DNA from: Chloroflexota bacterium
GTDB taxonomy: Bacteria > Chloroflexota > UBA11872 > VXOZ01
Length of the DNA: 9,508 nt
Assembly (NCBI GenBank): GCA_009839775.1
Contig: VXOZ01000236.1
Coordinates: forward strand, 1-9,508
Direction: 5' to 3'
In this document: positions 1-6,698 of the stretch, piece by piece
Numbering within the stretch: the first letter of the stretch is position 1
How the letters are laid out: every line of letters starts with the position of its first letter
Notes under the pieces: generated by a model
The model's input: only the letters and a program-made list of their open reading frames with translations
Databases searched by the model: none
What the model was told of the DNA's origin: nothing
Translations under genes and position numbers: made by a program

Positions 1-1007
1 GTGTCGGATTCGTACTCTGCGACACGATTGCGCACCCACTTCAAAGAGTCGCGGCTGATGCGTTCTCCGGTATCGGGCCACACTTCCTTCTCAAGTGCCT
101 CCTTGTAAAAGGAGACATCAGGAACCTCGCGAATTGGGACCGTCACTTCACGGCTTGCAACGGCCACGCCTTCGAGCGGTGCGCAGTCTATTGACTCTCG
201 CACGCTTACCACTTCTGCGCCTAGACCACGCCAGACGCTCTCCAGTTCTTCAAACGTCGCGGAGCGAAAACTTCTGCCATCGCTGGTGAAATTAGGGCGA
301 GTGTTGCCGCAGCAACCCAGCAAGAAGGCTGCGGTGTGGTCCCCACCGTAGGTATGTTCGACAAACGCCTTGGCGCCGCCTGCGTAGTCGGCACTGATGG
401 CATAGTTCGAAGCGCCCATGCTCGTTGAATGGCAGGCATAGTGGAACGCGGTGGCCAACGGCGTGCCATCCTCGGCATCGAAGCGGAGCACGGCAACGGT
501 ATGATCGACGACGCCGTCAGGATTGGCACGCATTTCGGTCTTGCCGTCCGTGGTAAGCCGTCGGTTTACGGCCAGCGGGAAGGAGCCCGCACCCAGACCG
601 CCAACAGCAGTCTGCAAGCGTCGATTCGCCACCTGCACACCACCTGCCAGCTTGCGCTCGAGTTCGCGCATGTAGGCATTGTTGAATGGCGCGTCATACC
701 GCCACTCTCGCGTCGTTGGGCCTGAGTGCGTGTGGGAGCACGTGATCATCACATGGCTGCCGGGTATGTCGGTCTGCTCCTCAACCAACGCGCGCACTGC
801 GGCAGTGCTCTCTTCGGTAATGCCGACCAGATCGCACGTGACGATGGCGGCCTTCGTCTCACCATCCGAAAACACCAGAATCTTCGCATAGAGGTCGTCG
901 TGAATGTCCTCCGCCCCATGGTCGCGCGCGCTGTAGCCTCCCATCCACGTACCGATGGATGGCGTGATGTTGATGCTCGCCGCTCCCAACTGCACTTGGT
1001 TCGCCAT
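1..1007 (-). CDS. Neutral/alkaline ceramidase-like hydrolase, N-terminal 335 residues (3' end outside window)
   Basis: This open frame runs from an ATG at 1005-1007 to the window edge without a stop. The start is supported by GGAGGAG at 1014-1020, six bases upstream. The protein begins MANQVQLGAASINITPSIG and resembles the N-terminal domain of the neutral/alkaline non-lysosomal ceramidase family (PF04734 type). Visible family landmarks are SHTHSGP at residues 91-97 (the first zinc-histidine motif), ACHST at 191-195 (second histidine), ISADY at 204-208, and GCCGNTRPN at 231-239. The last aligns with the GD-x-S-P-N segment that carries the nucleophilic Ser in true ceramidases; here that position appears to be Arg. 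No signal peptide is visible, unlike secreted ceramidases. The metal fold is likely kept, but the substrate need not be ceramide. It lies 61 nt downstream of the winged-helix gene and is probably co-transcribed with it. The fold assignment is fairly sure, the activity is not. Confidence 0.8.
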   Translation of the reverse strand, partial: MANQVQLGAASINITPSIGTWMGGYSARDHGAEDIHDDLYAKILVFSDGETKAAIVTCDLVGITEESTAAVRALVEEQTDIPGSHVMITCSHTHSGPTTREWRYDAPFNNAYMRELERKLAGGVQVANRRLQTAVGGLGAGSFPLAVNRRLTTDGKTEMRANPDGVVDHTVAVLRFDAEDGTPLATAFHYACHSTSMGASNYAISADYAGGAKAFVEHTYGGDHTAAFLLGCCGNTRPNFTSDGRSFRSATFEELESVWRGLGAEVVSVRESIDCAPLEGVAVASREVTVPIREVPDVSFYKEALEKEVWPDTGERISRDSLKWVRNRVAEYESD

Positions 1008-1010
1008 GAC

Positions 1011-1020
1011 CTGCTCCTCC
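1011..1020 (-). promoter_or_regulatory. Shine-Dalgarno site of the ceramidase-like gene
   Basis: Read on the minus strand this is GGAGGAGCAG, followed by GTC and the ATG. It is a near-perfect anti-16S match at normal spacing and fixes the start at 1007. Confidence 0.8.
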
Positions 1021-1068
1021 CTTTCCCGTTTTCGCTTGTGCTCAGCAGTTACGTTGCAACTCCTGACC

Positions 1069-2220
1069 CTAGTTTGCAGGATATTGCGTGGTCGTGCCAG
1101 TGTACGCGAGCTTGAGGGAAGATGCGCAGAAATCGGCTACGTCCGCCGCGCGGCTTTCGATTGCGGCGCGTTGGGACCGGGAAACCTGGTCGAAAGGCTC
1201 TACCGAAACGTGCAAAGTCTTTCCGCGCTGGCGATGGGACCACACCCCGGCAATACGGCCGTCGATCAGCACCACGGGAGAGATCCAACCAGCCGCGCGA
1301 TAGACGCGTTTGTAGAAGGCGTCGTCCACAAGGTGTGACTTGCTGCGGTGTCCGAGCAGATAGACATCGAAATGCGGCAGCAAGCGCACATCCTCGGTAG
1401 CAAGCGCCGCCTCCCGCAATACGTGCAGGTCACGTTCAAGGATGACGGCCTGACTTCCCTCAACATCGACGTTGCACATCTCAGCTTGCAGTCTACCCCA
1501 GATCTGAGACGCGTCCTTGACGGCCAAGCCCACCCAGGCGGCAAAGTCTTGCACCGTAGCAGGCCCATAGGCCCGGAGGTAATGCTTCAGCAGCAAGTCT
1601 TCAGCCACTTCGCCCGGAATGTCTTCCCAATCCTTCAGCCATAGGTCGCGTCGCACAAATGTTGCTTCCTGGCCCTGGTTGGGACCAAGGCAGAGGTTGC
1701 CCTGCAAACAGACGTACTTGCCTAGCCCGCCCCAGCCGTGCTCGAGCAATTCCTGGATCTGCGGGGCTGCTTTGCGCAGACGCGGCGAGATGGCCTGTGA
1801 GATTTCGCGGCGGGTCAGCGGGGCAGCGCTCAAGGCGGTGAAGATAGCGTCTGCCATTGTTTCGATGGCCGCGGCATCCACACCATACCGCGCCATCCAG
1901 CGTTGTTCCTGTTTCAGCCGATACGGTTTGAGCGCAGCCACGTAGAGGGGGAGTTCGCGCGCAGGGAGCACATGCAGCGTGCCACGCATGCACCAGACTT
2001 TCACTAAAGTGCGGTCTTGCCAGAGGGCATGTTCGATCTCCGGGGCGGCAAGGCCATGAATCCGTGCCCGCAGCGCCAACTGGGCGGCGGACATGACCTG
2101 CGCTTGTATGCCACATGTTCCGCTGACAACGTCGAGCAAGTTCCCTGATAGGGCTGCCTGTCCGGAAAAATGTCGCTGAAGCCGGAAGGCATGTACCTGA
2201 GACCACGTTATGTTACTCAT
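1069..2220 (-). CDS. AlkZ/HTH_42-type winged-helix DNA-binding protein, putative DNA glycosylase
   Basis: The 383-residue protein fits the winged-helix DNA-binding family HTH_42 (PF06224), which includes the alkyl-adduct DNA glycosylases AlkZ and YcaQ, and its length is normal for the family. Seen in the sequence: a QAQ motif at residues 39-41, matching the catalytic Q-aliphatic-Q motif of AlkZ; RGTLHVLP at 79-86, a strongly conserved family segment; a winged-helix-like stretch near 214-232 (YLRAYGPATVQDFAAWVGL); HFDVYLLGHR at 283-292; and a C-terminal VLIDGRIAGVW beta-hairpin at 317-327. By homology it could excise bulky or crosslinking alkyl lesions, but many members are uncharacterised. 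It probably acts in the cytoplasm. The ATG at 2218-2220 has only a weak upstream purine run. A terminator-like hairpin separates it from the propeller gene, and the ceramidase-like gene follows after 61 nt. No biosynthetic cluster that would need self-resistance is visible. Family assignment is firm, enzymatic role inferred. Confidence 0.85.
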   Translation of the reverse strand: MSNITWSQVHAFRLQRHFSGQAALSGNLLDVVSGTCGIQAQVMSAAQLALRARIHGLAAPEIEHALWQDRTLVKVWCMRGTLHVLPARELPLYVAALKPYRLKQEQRWMARYGVDAAAIETMADAIFTALSAAPLTRREISQAISPRLRKAAPQIQELLEHGWGGLGKYVCLQGNLCLGPNQGQEATFVRRDLWLKDWEDIPGEVAEDLLLKHYLRAYGPATVQDFAAWVGLAVKDASQIWGRLQAEMCNVDVEGSQAVILERDLHVLREAALATEDVRLLPHFDVYLLGHRSKSHLVDDAFYKRVYRAAGWISPVVLIDGRIAGVWSHRQRGKTLHVSVEPFDQVSRSQRAAIESRAADVADFCASSLKLAYTGTTTQYPAN

Positions 2221-2274
2221 ATCGAAAAGCCCTACTGCGCCAGCGTAAAACCGGGGAGAAAGTGCTCAAAAGCA

Positions 2275-2311
2275 AGAGGCTGCGTGCTACCCAAGGAAGC
2301 ACACAGCCTTT
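2275..2311 (-). terminator. Hairpin terminator after the beta-propeller gene
   Basis: Arms at 2277-2288 (AGGCTGCGTGCT) and 2298-2309 (AGCACACAGCCT) pair over 11 of 12 positions around a 9-nt loop. On the minus strand the stem is followed by CTTGCTTTTGAG, a moderately U-rich tail. It lies 53 nt past the stop of the propeller gene and 57 nt before the winged-helix gene. It would stop or attenuate read-through between them. The tail is not a clean T-run, so efficiency is uncertain. Confidence 0.55.
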
Positions 2312-2361
2312 CAGTTATCGCCAATGTGTGGGTCACACCAGACTACCAAGCGTCAAATGTA

Positions 2362-4347
2362 CTATGCGTCGATATATCGCCAGACGGTGCCGCCCAGCGA
2401 GACGGCCCACACCGCGTGGTCTTCGGCGTAATTGGGTGAGACCAGCAAAGAGACAATCGCCTTGTTGTCCAGCCCTTCATTGATGTTTTGCCACGTAAGC
2501 CCTTCGTCAGCGGACTTGTAGACACCCCGGCTGGTGCCAGCATAGATCGTCGTATCCTCTTCATAATCAGGGGATATCGCCAAGCAGACTACCGCCGCCG
2601 TCGCTTCGCCAATGGCATCGCCGACCCAGAGATTCTTGCCGCGCCACATGGGGCGGAAGAAGCGTGTCGCTGTGGCAATGAAGAAGTTGCTGTAGTCCTC
2701 GTCCGTACCCGAGTAATTCGGCGGCATGGCGAAGCTAATCCACTGCGCTCCCGTAGCGTGGACGAGAATGCGCTTCCAGATTTCGCCGCCGTCGGCGGAA
2801 CGCCACACGGTAATGGTGCTCGCGTAGTCGCCTTGAGAGGCGCGGAAAGTGCCCAGCAGAAGGGTATTGTCATCGGCAAAATTCGGCGAAAGCGCTACGC
2901 CGATCACGTCTTCCTCGCCAAACGTCTCTTCGGCCCTTTCCCAAGATTGACCCGCGTCGCGGCTGAAGTACAACGCGCCGCCAGGCCCGCCGGCAACGAC
3001 GAGGCGGTCATCGGCAAAAGTGTTGGAGACGGCAAGCACGCGGAGGTCTTGCGTCTCCTCGTCAATGCCCTCGTTACTGGCTTCCCAGTTCTGTCCGCCG
3101 TCGGCGGAAAGCGCGATGCCTTGGTGCGTCGCGGCAAAGACGGTCGTGTCGTTTGCATAATCCGGCGAGATCAAGAGCGATGCGACCTGCATCTCCTCCA
3201 TGCCGGCGCCGGCCGGTTCCCAGGATACTCCCTCATCAGTGGAGCGCAAGACGCCGTCTTCGAGACTTGTGGCAAAGAGCGTACCGTCTTGATGGCAATT
3301 CGGAGAGAGCGCGGTGCCCAGGAGCGAACGCGCGGCAAGGCCGGTCACGGCCGGTTCCCACTGTGCCGCGTCGCCGCTGGCGCGCAAAGCGCCTTCGCGG
3401 TGCACGCCTGCCAGGACGATGTCGTCGTCACCAGTTCCCGTTGTCAACAGGCACAGCACCGACGAGTCTTGCTCGATGGCACTCTCCCAGGTCGCGCCGC
3501 CGTCGGTTGAACGGTAGATCGCCCCTTCCGCGGTTCCGGCATAGGCGAGACTATCCGCAGCGAAATCCGGCGAAAGACAGAGAGCGTTGATGGATACACT
3601 ATCCAGTCCGCTATTGGCTTCCTGCCAGTTCGTGCCGCCGTCCGTGGACTTGAAGACGCCCATATCTTCGGTACCGACTAGGATTGTGCGGTCTTCCGCG
3701 AAATTCGGTGAAACGGCAATTGCCTGTATCGCCATGCTATCGAGCCCTCTATCCACCAGCCGCCACGCGCGGCCTTCGTCAAGCGTGCGGTAGAGGCCGT
3801 CGCCGCCCGCTATGAATGCGGTCTGATCTTCCGCAAAGTCCGGCGAGATGGCTACGGCCTGAATGCTGAGCTCCATAATGCCGAAATTCGCCGAATTCCA
3901 GGTGCGGCCGCGGTTGGTTGACTTGAACACGCCGTCTTCCTGGGTGCCGGCCAGCATCACGCCGTCGTCGGCGAAACTCGGCGATACGGCCAGGCACGTC
4001 ACGGAGGCCGCGCCCTGCCAGAAATCAAGTTGCTGCCAGGTCTCACCGCCGTTATCGGAACGATAGACGCCGCCCTCCAATGCGCCGGCGAACGCTACTT
4101 CGTGGTTCGCAACGTTGGGCGCGAACGCGAGCGCCTGGATGTATGGGCTCGTGATGCCTTCGTTGGAGATCTTCCACGTCTTGCCCCGATCTTCGGAGCA
4201 AAATACCCCGGCCATGGTACCGGCCAGTACCAGGTTGTTTTCGTTGAAGCTCGGCGAAACGGCAAGTGACGCAACTGTGCCGCCGAGGCGCTGGCCAACC
4301 ACCTCCCATGCTTGTTTTTCCATCACTGTCGACCCGGACGTACTCAT
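2362..4347 (-). CDS. Asp-box (BNR/sortilin-like) beta-propeller protein, about 14 blades
   Basis: The 661-residue protein is almost entirely repeats of about 45 residues. Each has the form hydrophobic strand, SPxFAxD, strand ending in AGT, GV(F/Y)(K/R)S, then the Asp-box SxDxGxxW. Motif Trp residues fall at 58, 104, 150, 195, 241, 287, 330, 376, 421, 469, 524, 574 and 619. Units 7 (near 330) and 12 (near 574) have degenerate boxes. The C-terminus ends in the strand VWRYIDA without its Asp-box Trp, and the N-terminus supplies a Trp at residue 14, so the chain probably closes by a shared blade and holds 14 blades. This fold occurs in sialidases, Vps10/sortilin proteins, YCF48-type proteins and GH74 xyloglucanases; no catalytic residues can be assigned here. 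No signal peptide or membrane segment is seen. The ATG at 4345-4347 is chosen over the internal Met at residue 9 because GGAAGGAG lies just upstream. The role is unknown; a binding scaffold is plausible. Confidence 0.85.
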   Translation of the reverse strand: MSTSGSTVMEKQAWEVVGQRLGGTVASLAVSPSFNENNLVLAGTMAGVFCSEDRGKTWKISNEGITSPYIQALAFAPNVANHEVAFAGALEGGVYRSDNGGETWQQLDFWQGAASVTCLAVSPSFADDGVMLAGTQEDGVFKSTNRGRTWNSANFGIMELSIQAVAISPDFAEDQTAFIAGGDGLYRTLDEGRAWRLVDRGLDSMAIQAIAVSPNFAEDRTILVGTEDMGVFKSTDGGTNWQEANSGLDSVSINALCLSPDFAADSLAYAGTAEGAIYRSTDGGATWESAIEQDSSVLCLLTTGTGDDDIVLAGVHREGALRASGDAAQWEPAVTGLAARSLLGTALSPNCHQDGTLFATSLEDGVLRSTDEGVSWEPAGAGMEEMQVASLLISPDYANDTTVFAATHQGIALSADGGQNWEASNEGIDEETQDLRVLAVSNTFADDRLVVAGGPGGALYFSRDAGQSWERAEETFGEEDVIGVALSPNFADDNTLLLGTFRASQGDYASTITVWRSADGGEIWKRILVHATGAQWISFAMPPNYSGTDEDYSNFFIATATRFFRPMWRGKNLWVGDAIGEATAAVVCLAISPDYEEDTTIYAGTSRGVYKSADEGLTWQNINEGLDNKAIVSLLVSPNYAEDHAVWAVSLGGTVWRYIDA

Positions 4348-4352
4348 CGATT

Positions 4353-4363
4353 CTCCTTCCTGA
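4353..4363 (-). promoter_or_regulatory. Shine-Dalgarno site of the beta-propeller gene
   Basis: On the minus strand this reads AGGAAGGAGAA, with GGAG about six bases before the ATG at 4347. It supports that start over the Met eight codons further in. Confidence 0.7.
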
Positions 4364-4429
4364 TCGAATCACGTGCATATTCAATAGAGTTTTGCGTATC
4401 GAGACTGCTTAGTCTTTTCTAAAGGATGC

Positions 4430-4471
4430 CTCTACTCTCACGCGCCGTGAAACGCGTGAGGCTGAGTAGAG
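4430..4471. repeat. Two-part inverted repeat, possible operator or hairpin
   Basis: The core arms CTCACGCG (4437-4444) and CGCGTGAG (4453-4460) are perfect complements around an 8-nt loop. The pairing resumes with CTCTACT (4430-4436) and AGTAGAG (4465-4471) after a 4-nt bulge on the right side. That gives 15 paired positions, well beyond chance for a short spacer. It lies about 85-125 nt upstream of the propeller gene and has no T-run on either side. It could be a protein-binding site or a structured RNA element rather than a standard terminator. Confidence 0.5.
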
Positions 4472-4509
4472 ATACTCTCCGCAGCAAGTCCTGAAATGCA
4501 CGACTAAAC

Positions 4510-4530
4510 CGCGCCCTCATCAAGGGCGCG
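4510..4530. repeat. Short perfect hairpin inside the left repeat copy
   Basis: CGCGCCCT (4510-4517) and AGGGCGCG (4523-4530) are exact complements around a CATCA loop. No T-run follows. The corresponding place in the right copy (near 6716-6737) has lost the symmetry, so the hairpin is not conserved between copies. Confidence 0.45.
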
Positions 4531-4747
4531 CAGTAAATAGCCGCTTGGTATATTACTGTAATGCTACCAGACCTTCAAGACAAACACGAACTTCGCGCCA
4601 TTTGGGTAGCATTTCGCGTGCCGTTGAAACACACGAGGCTGATTACGCGCGTTGCGTCTCGTGCACTGGAGCTTGCAGTTAGCCCTATCTCTTCGTACCC
4701 TTAGAGGGGCAAATGCGATTTACTATTGCCATGCAATGGAGACTTGA

Positions 4748-4884
4748 GTGCTCGCGAAGATTTCGGCGGCTACGTTAGTCGGGCTCGAAAGTGCGCAGGT
4801 GGAGGTTGAGGTCGACCTCGCCGAACGGTCTGCCGTCATTTGTCATCGTGGGTTTGCCTGACACGGCTGTGCAAGAAGCGCGCG
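4748..4884 (+). pseudogene. comM: Truncated, frameshifted comM 5' fragment (45 codons)
   Basis: From a GTG at 4748-4750 with GGAG upstream, the frame reads MLAKISAATLVGLESAQVEV and on, identical in protein to intact comM, up to codon 26. One extra A at 4824/4825 then shifts the frame to a TGA at 4859-4861. With that base removed, codons 27-45 (GLPSFVIVGLPDTAVQEAR) also match. Homology stops at 4884, after codon 45 of about 507, so no AAA domain is present and the fragment cannot work as ComM. Compared with intact comM I count 19 nucleotide substitutions in 45 codons, all silent and all at third positions. That pattern means it diverged while still under selection as a gene and was truncated later. 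The extra A could be a real mutation or a sequence error. Confidence 0.88.
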
Positions 4885-5025
4885 GGCTTCAGTAGCCTGC
4901 CTGGCGCACTGCACGCAGCTGCAGTAGGGCGGATGAGCCGTCCGCCGGTATGATCTGTCGTCCATGATGTAAAGTGTAAATCAACCTGGATTGACCATTT
5001 TCGGGCGGAACACAGGAGCGCCAAC
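4885..5025 (+). other. Leader of the glycosidase-like gene
   Basis: This unique DNA starts exactly where comM homology ends. It contains a hairpin GGCGGA (4928-4933) / TCCGCC (4941-4946) with a 7-nt loop, and an AT-rich patch around 4966-4982 (ATGATGTAAAGTGTAAA) that could hold a -10 element, though no matching -35 is obvious. AGGAG at 5014-5018 is the ribosome site of the next gene, seven bases before its GTG. No protein frame is credible here. Confidence 0.5.
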
Positions 5026-6588
5026 GTGAAGGTATCCAACATCAACACCAACAACATCAGGGCGGCCATCGAACTTGGCTGCAGGACGATGTCAAGCGTG
5101 TTCAACGCCGATGACAACGACATCCCATTCTTCGGGTCCGAGGTTCTTCCCAATCCCCGGCTCAGCTTCAGTATGGTCCACTCCGAATCTCATGTGCCGG
5201 GCAGGCACCTGAATGCCCTGCTGAATGCGGAGGACGCCGCGGGCGTCTCGATCTCGGAAGAGGCGATAGAGAAACACGCCGCGGCGGCCTTCTTCTCATA
5301 TTCCGGACCTGTGCCCCTGCCTATGAACCGCGACCGCGTGGACGGGCCCATCGAAAACTTCAACGATCACAACGTGCGTGAGGGCATGCATGCCCTCTAC
5401 GCCCTGGTCAAGTATCGAAATTCTGATAGGGCAAGAGAAGTGGCCGAATCCAGCATAGAGTTTATTCTCGATGTCTGGGACCCAATTAACGGCTGGGACC
5501 GGGAAGGAATAACGAATGCCCACGGGATCCGCTGGACTCGGCAGACCACGTTCATTACGGGAGTCGGCCGCGCCATCGGCCCGCTGGTCAAGTACTACCG
5601 GGCAACCGGCTCGGGCAAAGCGCTCGAATTGGCGTCTCTCCTGGCGGAGAATGCCACGTCCGAGTTCTTCTTGCCGGACGGGTCGTATGACCGCGAGAAG
5701 TTCGGCGTGCATACGCACTCGACGACCTGCGTCATGTCCTCGCTGGCGCAGCTTGCGGACCTGACCGGCGACGCTGCACTCCTGGAGCGGGTACGGGCCT
5801 TTGCCGACAACGGGCTGTGGAAGTTTCGCGACGAACTGGGCTGGGTGATTGAGAGCAGCGCCGACGATGTCCCACCTGACAAGGGAGAAGGCAACAACAC
5901 CGGCGACATCGTCGAAACAGACCTGATTCTCGGGCGGCACGGCTATCCCGGGTACTACCAGGACGCCGAACGCATACTGCGCGGACACCTGTTGCCCTCC
6001 CAACTGCGCGACGTGGATTTCATCCCCGAACCTGCCAATCCGGCCAACGAAGACGGTCTGAGGAATGTGCGTGAACGGCACCTTGGAGCGTTTGGGTTTC
6101 CGGCGCCGTACGGCCACCGCCCAATTGGGCTCGAGCGGATCAGCTTCAACATGGACATAGTCGGCGGGGTGGTCGGCACCCTCTGTGAAGCTCTCAGGGA
6201 GGGCGTCGTGAAGGGGCCAGACGGCGTACGGGTGAACCTGCTGTTGGATCAGGACACGCCGGACGCGCGAGTACAGGCGGGTGAAGGGTCGGGCCGCGTA
6301 AGCGTAACGACCAGACACGCGGCGCCACTATGGATCAGAGTGCCCCGCTGGGCCGACAGGGCGTCGTTGCAGGTCAGGGGGCCGGAAGACTATCGGTTCT
6401 TGGGAGACTACCTGTTCGTCGCCCGACCTGAGCCGGGCAAACCGATTTCATTGGAATACCCGGCAGCACGGACTGAAATTGTGCTCGCTCACCGCACGCG
6501 CAACATCAGGACAGTTCTTGCAGGTGACGCGGTGGCGGCGATGGACAACTGCGGAGCCGACCTGACGTATTTCGATCCGCTCGATTGA
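5026..6588 (+). CDS. Six-hairpin glycosidase-like protein (distantly GH127/DUF1680-like)
   Basis: The 520-residue protein has no signal peptide or membrane segment. Residues about 115-390 are rich in helix-pair patterns typical of an alpha/alpha toroid: NFNDHNVREGMHALYALVKY (111-130), the HTHS segment near 229-232, GDIVETDLILGRHGYPGYYQ (293-312) and FGFPAPYGHRP (356-366). The C-terminus from about 400 is beta-rich with PLWIRVPRWAD (434-444), close to the RIPxWA segment after the toroid in GH127 beta-L-arabinofuranosidases. The expected adjacent Cys pair of GH127 seems to be replaced by DIVGG at 377-381, so catalysis by that mechanism is doubtful. It may act on sugars or uronides, but I do not name a substrate. 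The GTG start is chosen from AGGAG at 5014-5018. The gene stands alone, bracketed by the comM repeats, and is likely an inserted accessory gene. Confidence 0.65.
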   Translation: MKVSNINTNNIRAAIELGCRTMSSVFNADDNDIPFFGSEVLPNPRLSFSMVHSESHVPGRHLNALLNAEDAAGVSISEEAIEKHAAAAFFSYSGPVPLPMNRDRVDGPIENFNDHNVREGMHALYALVKYRNSDRAREVAESSIEFILDVWDPINGWDREGITNAHGIRWTRQTTFITGVGRAIGPLVKYYRATGSGKALELASLLAENATSEFFLPDGSYDREKFGVHTHSTTCVMSSLAQLADLTGDAALLERVRAFADNGLWKFRDELGWVIESSADDVPPDKGEGNNTGDIVETDLILGRHGYPGYYQDAERILRGHLLPSQLRDVDFIPEPANPANEDGLRNVRERHLGAFGFPAPYGHRPIGLERISFNMDIVGGVVGTLCEALREGVVKGPDGVRVNLLLDQDTPDARVQAGEGSGRVSVTTRHAAPLWIRVPRWADRASLQVRGPEDYRFLGDYLFVARPEPGKPISLEYPAARTEIVLAHRTRNIRTVLAGDAVAAMDNCGADLTYFDPLD

Positions 6589-6698
6589 CCGTGGCATTTG
6601 GGCTTCCGTTCGCGATCTGATAGCGCATATCGTCTCTCCTGCGGAACAGACTCTCGATACGTGCCGGATGCGGCAGTTTCCACTGTTTTCAGCTCATG
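6589..6698 (+). other. Trailer of the glycosidase-like gene
   Basis: This 110-nt stretch lies between the stop codon and the right repeat copy. It has a weak stem TGCCG-GATG-CGGCA (6662-6675) followed by GTTTCCACTGTTTTC, which could be a poor intrinsic terminator for the glycosidase-like gene. Five base pairs are few, so I give it low weight. No gene is seen. Confidence 0.35.

Larger units (their letters stand above)
4348..4493. other. Intergenic stretch upstream of the propeller gene
   Basis: This spacer separates the propeller start from the left edge of the comM-like repeat. It should contain the promoter of the propeller gene on the minus strand, but I find no convincing -35/-10 pair. 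It holds a small inverted repeat (AGACT-gctt-AGTCT, 4402-4415) and the longer inverted repeat listed separately. No coding frame in it looks real. Confidence 0.5.
4494..4884 (+). repeat. Left copy of an imperfect direct repeat of the comM promoter region and 5' end
   Basis: About 391 bp align with 6699-7090. The closest blocks are GGAGCTTGCAGT (4668-4679 vs 6875-6886), TCTCTTCGTACCCT (4688-4701 vs 6895-6908) and ACTATTG before the ribosome site. The distance from the first block to the GTG is 80 nt in both copies. The left edge is approximate because the first 170 bp are more diverged and need small gaps. The right edge is sharp and ends in GAAGCGCGCG (4875-4884), identical to 7081-7090. Beyond it the sequences are unrelated. 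Confidence 0.85.

Noticed and set aside
2786..2798. GC-rich palindrome CCGCC-gtc-GGCGG, repeated at 3095-3107, looking like a dispersed repeat
   Set aside because: Both lie in the propeller gene and encode the Ser-Ala-Asp-Gly-Gly part of the Asp-box, so the repetition comes from protein repeats.
2488..3510. Plus-strand open frame of 340 codons opposite the propeller gene
   Set aside because: It is antisense to a clear repeat protein, its translation is Arg/Ala/Gly-rich without recognisable motifs, and its length follows from GC-rich codon structure.
4402..4420. AGACT-gctt-AGTCT followed by TTTCT, a terminator-like element on the plus strand
   Set aside because: No plus-strand gene lies upstream that it could terminate, and the stem is only five base pairs.
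5296..6318. Minus-strand open frame of 340 codons opposite the glycosidase-like gene
   Set aside because: The plus-strand frame has a ribosome site and coherent fold motifs over its whole length; the antisense frame has neither.
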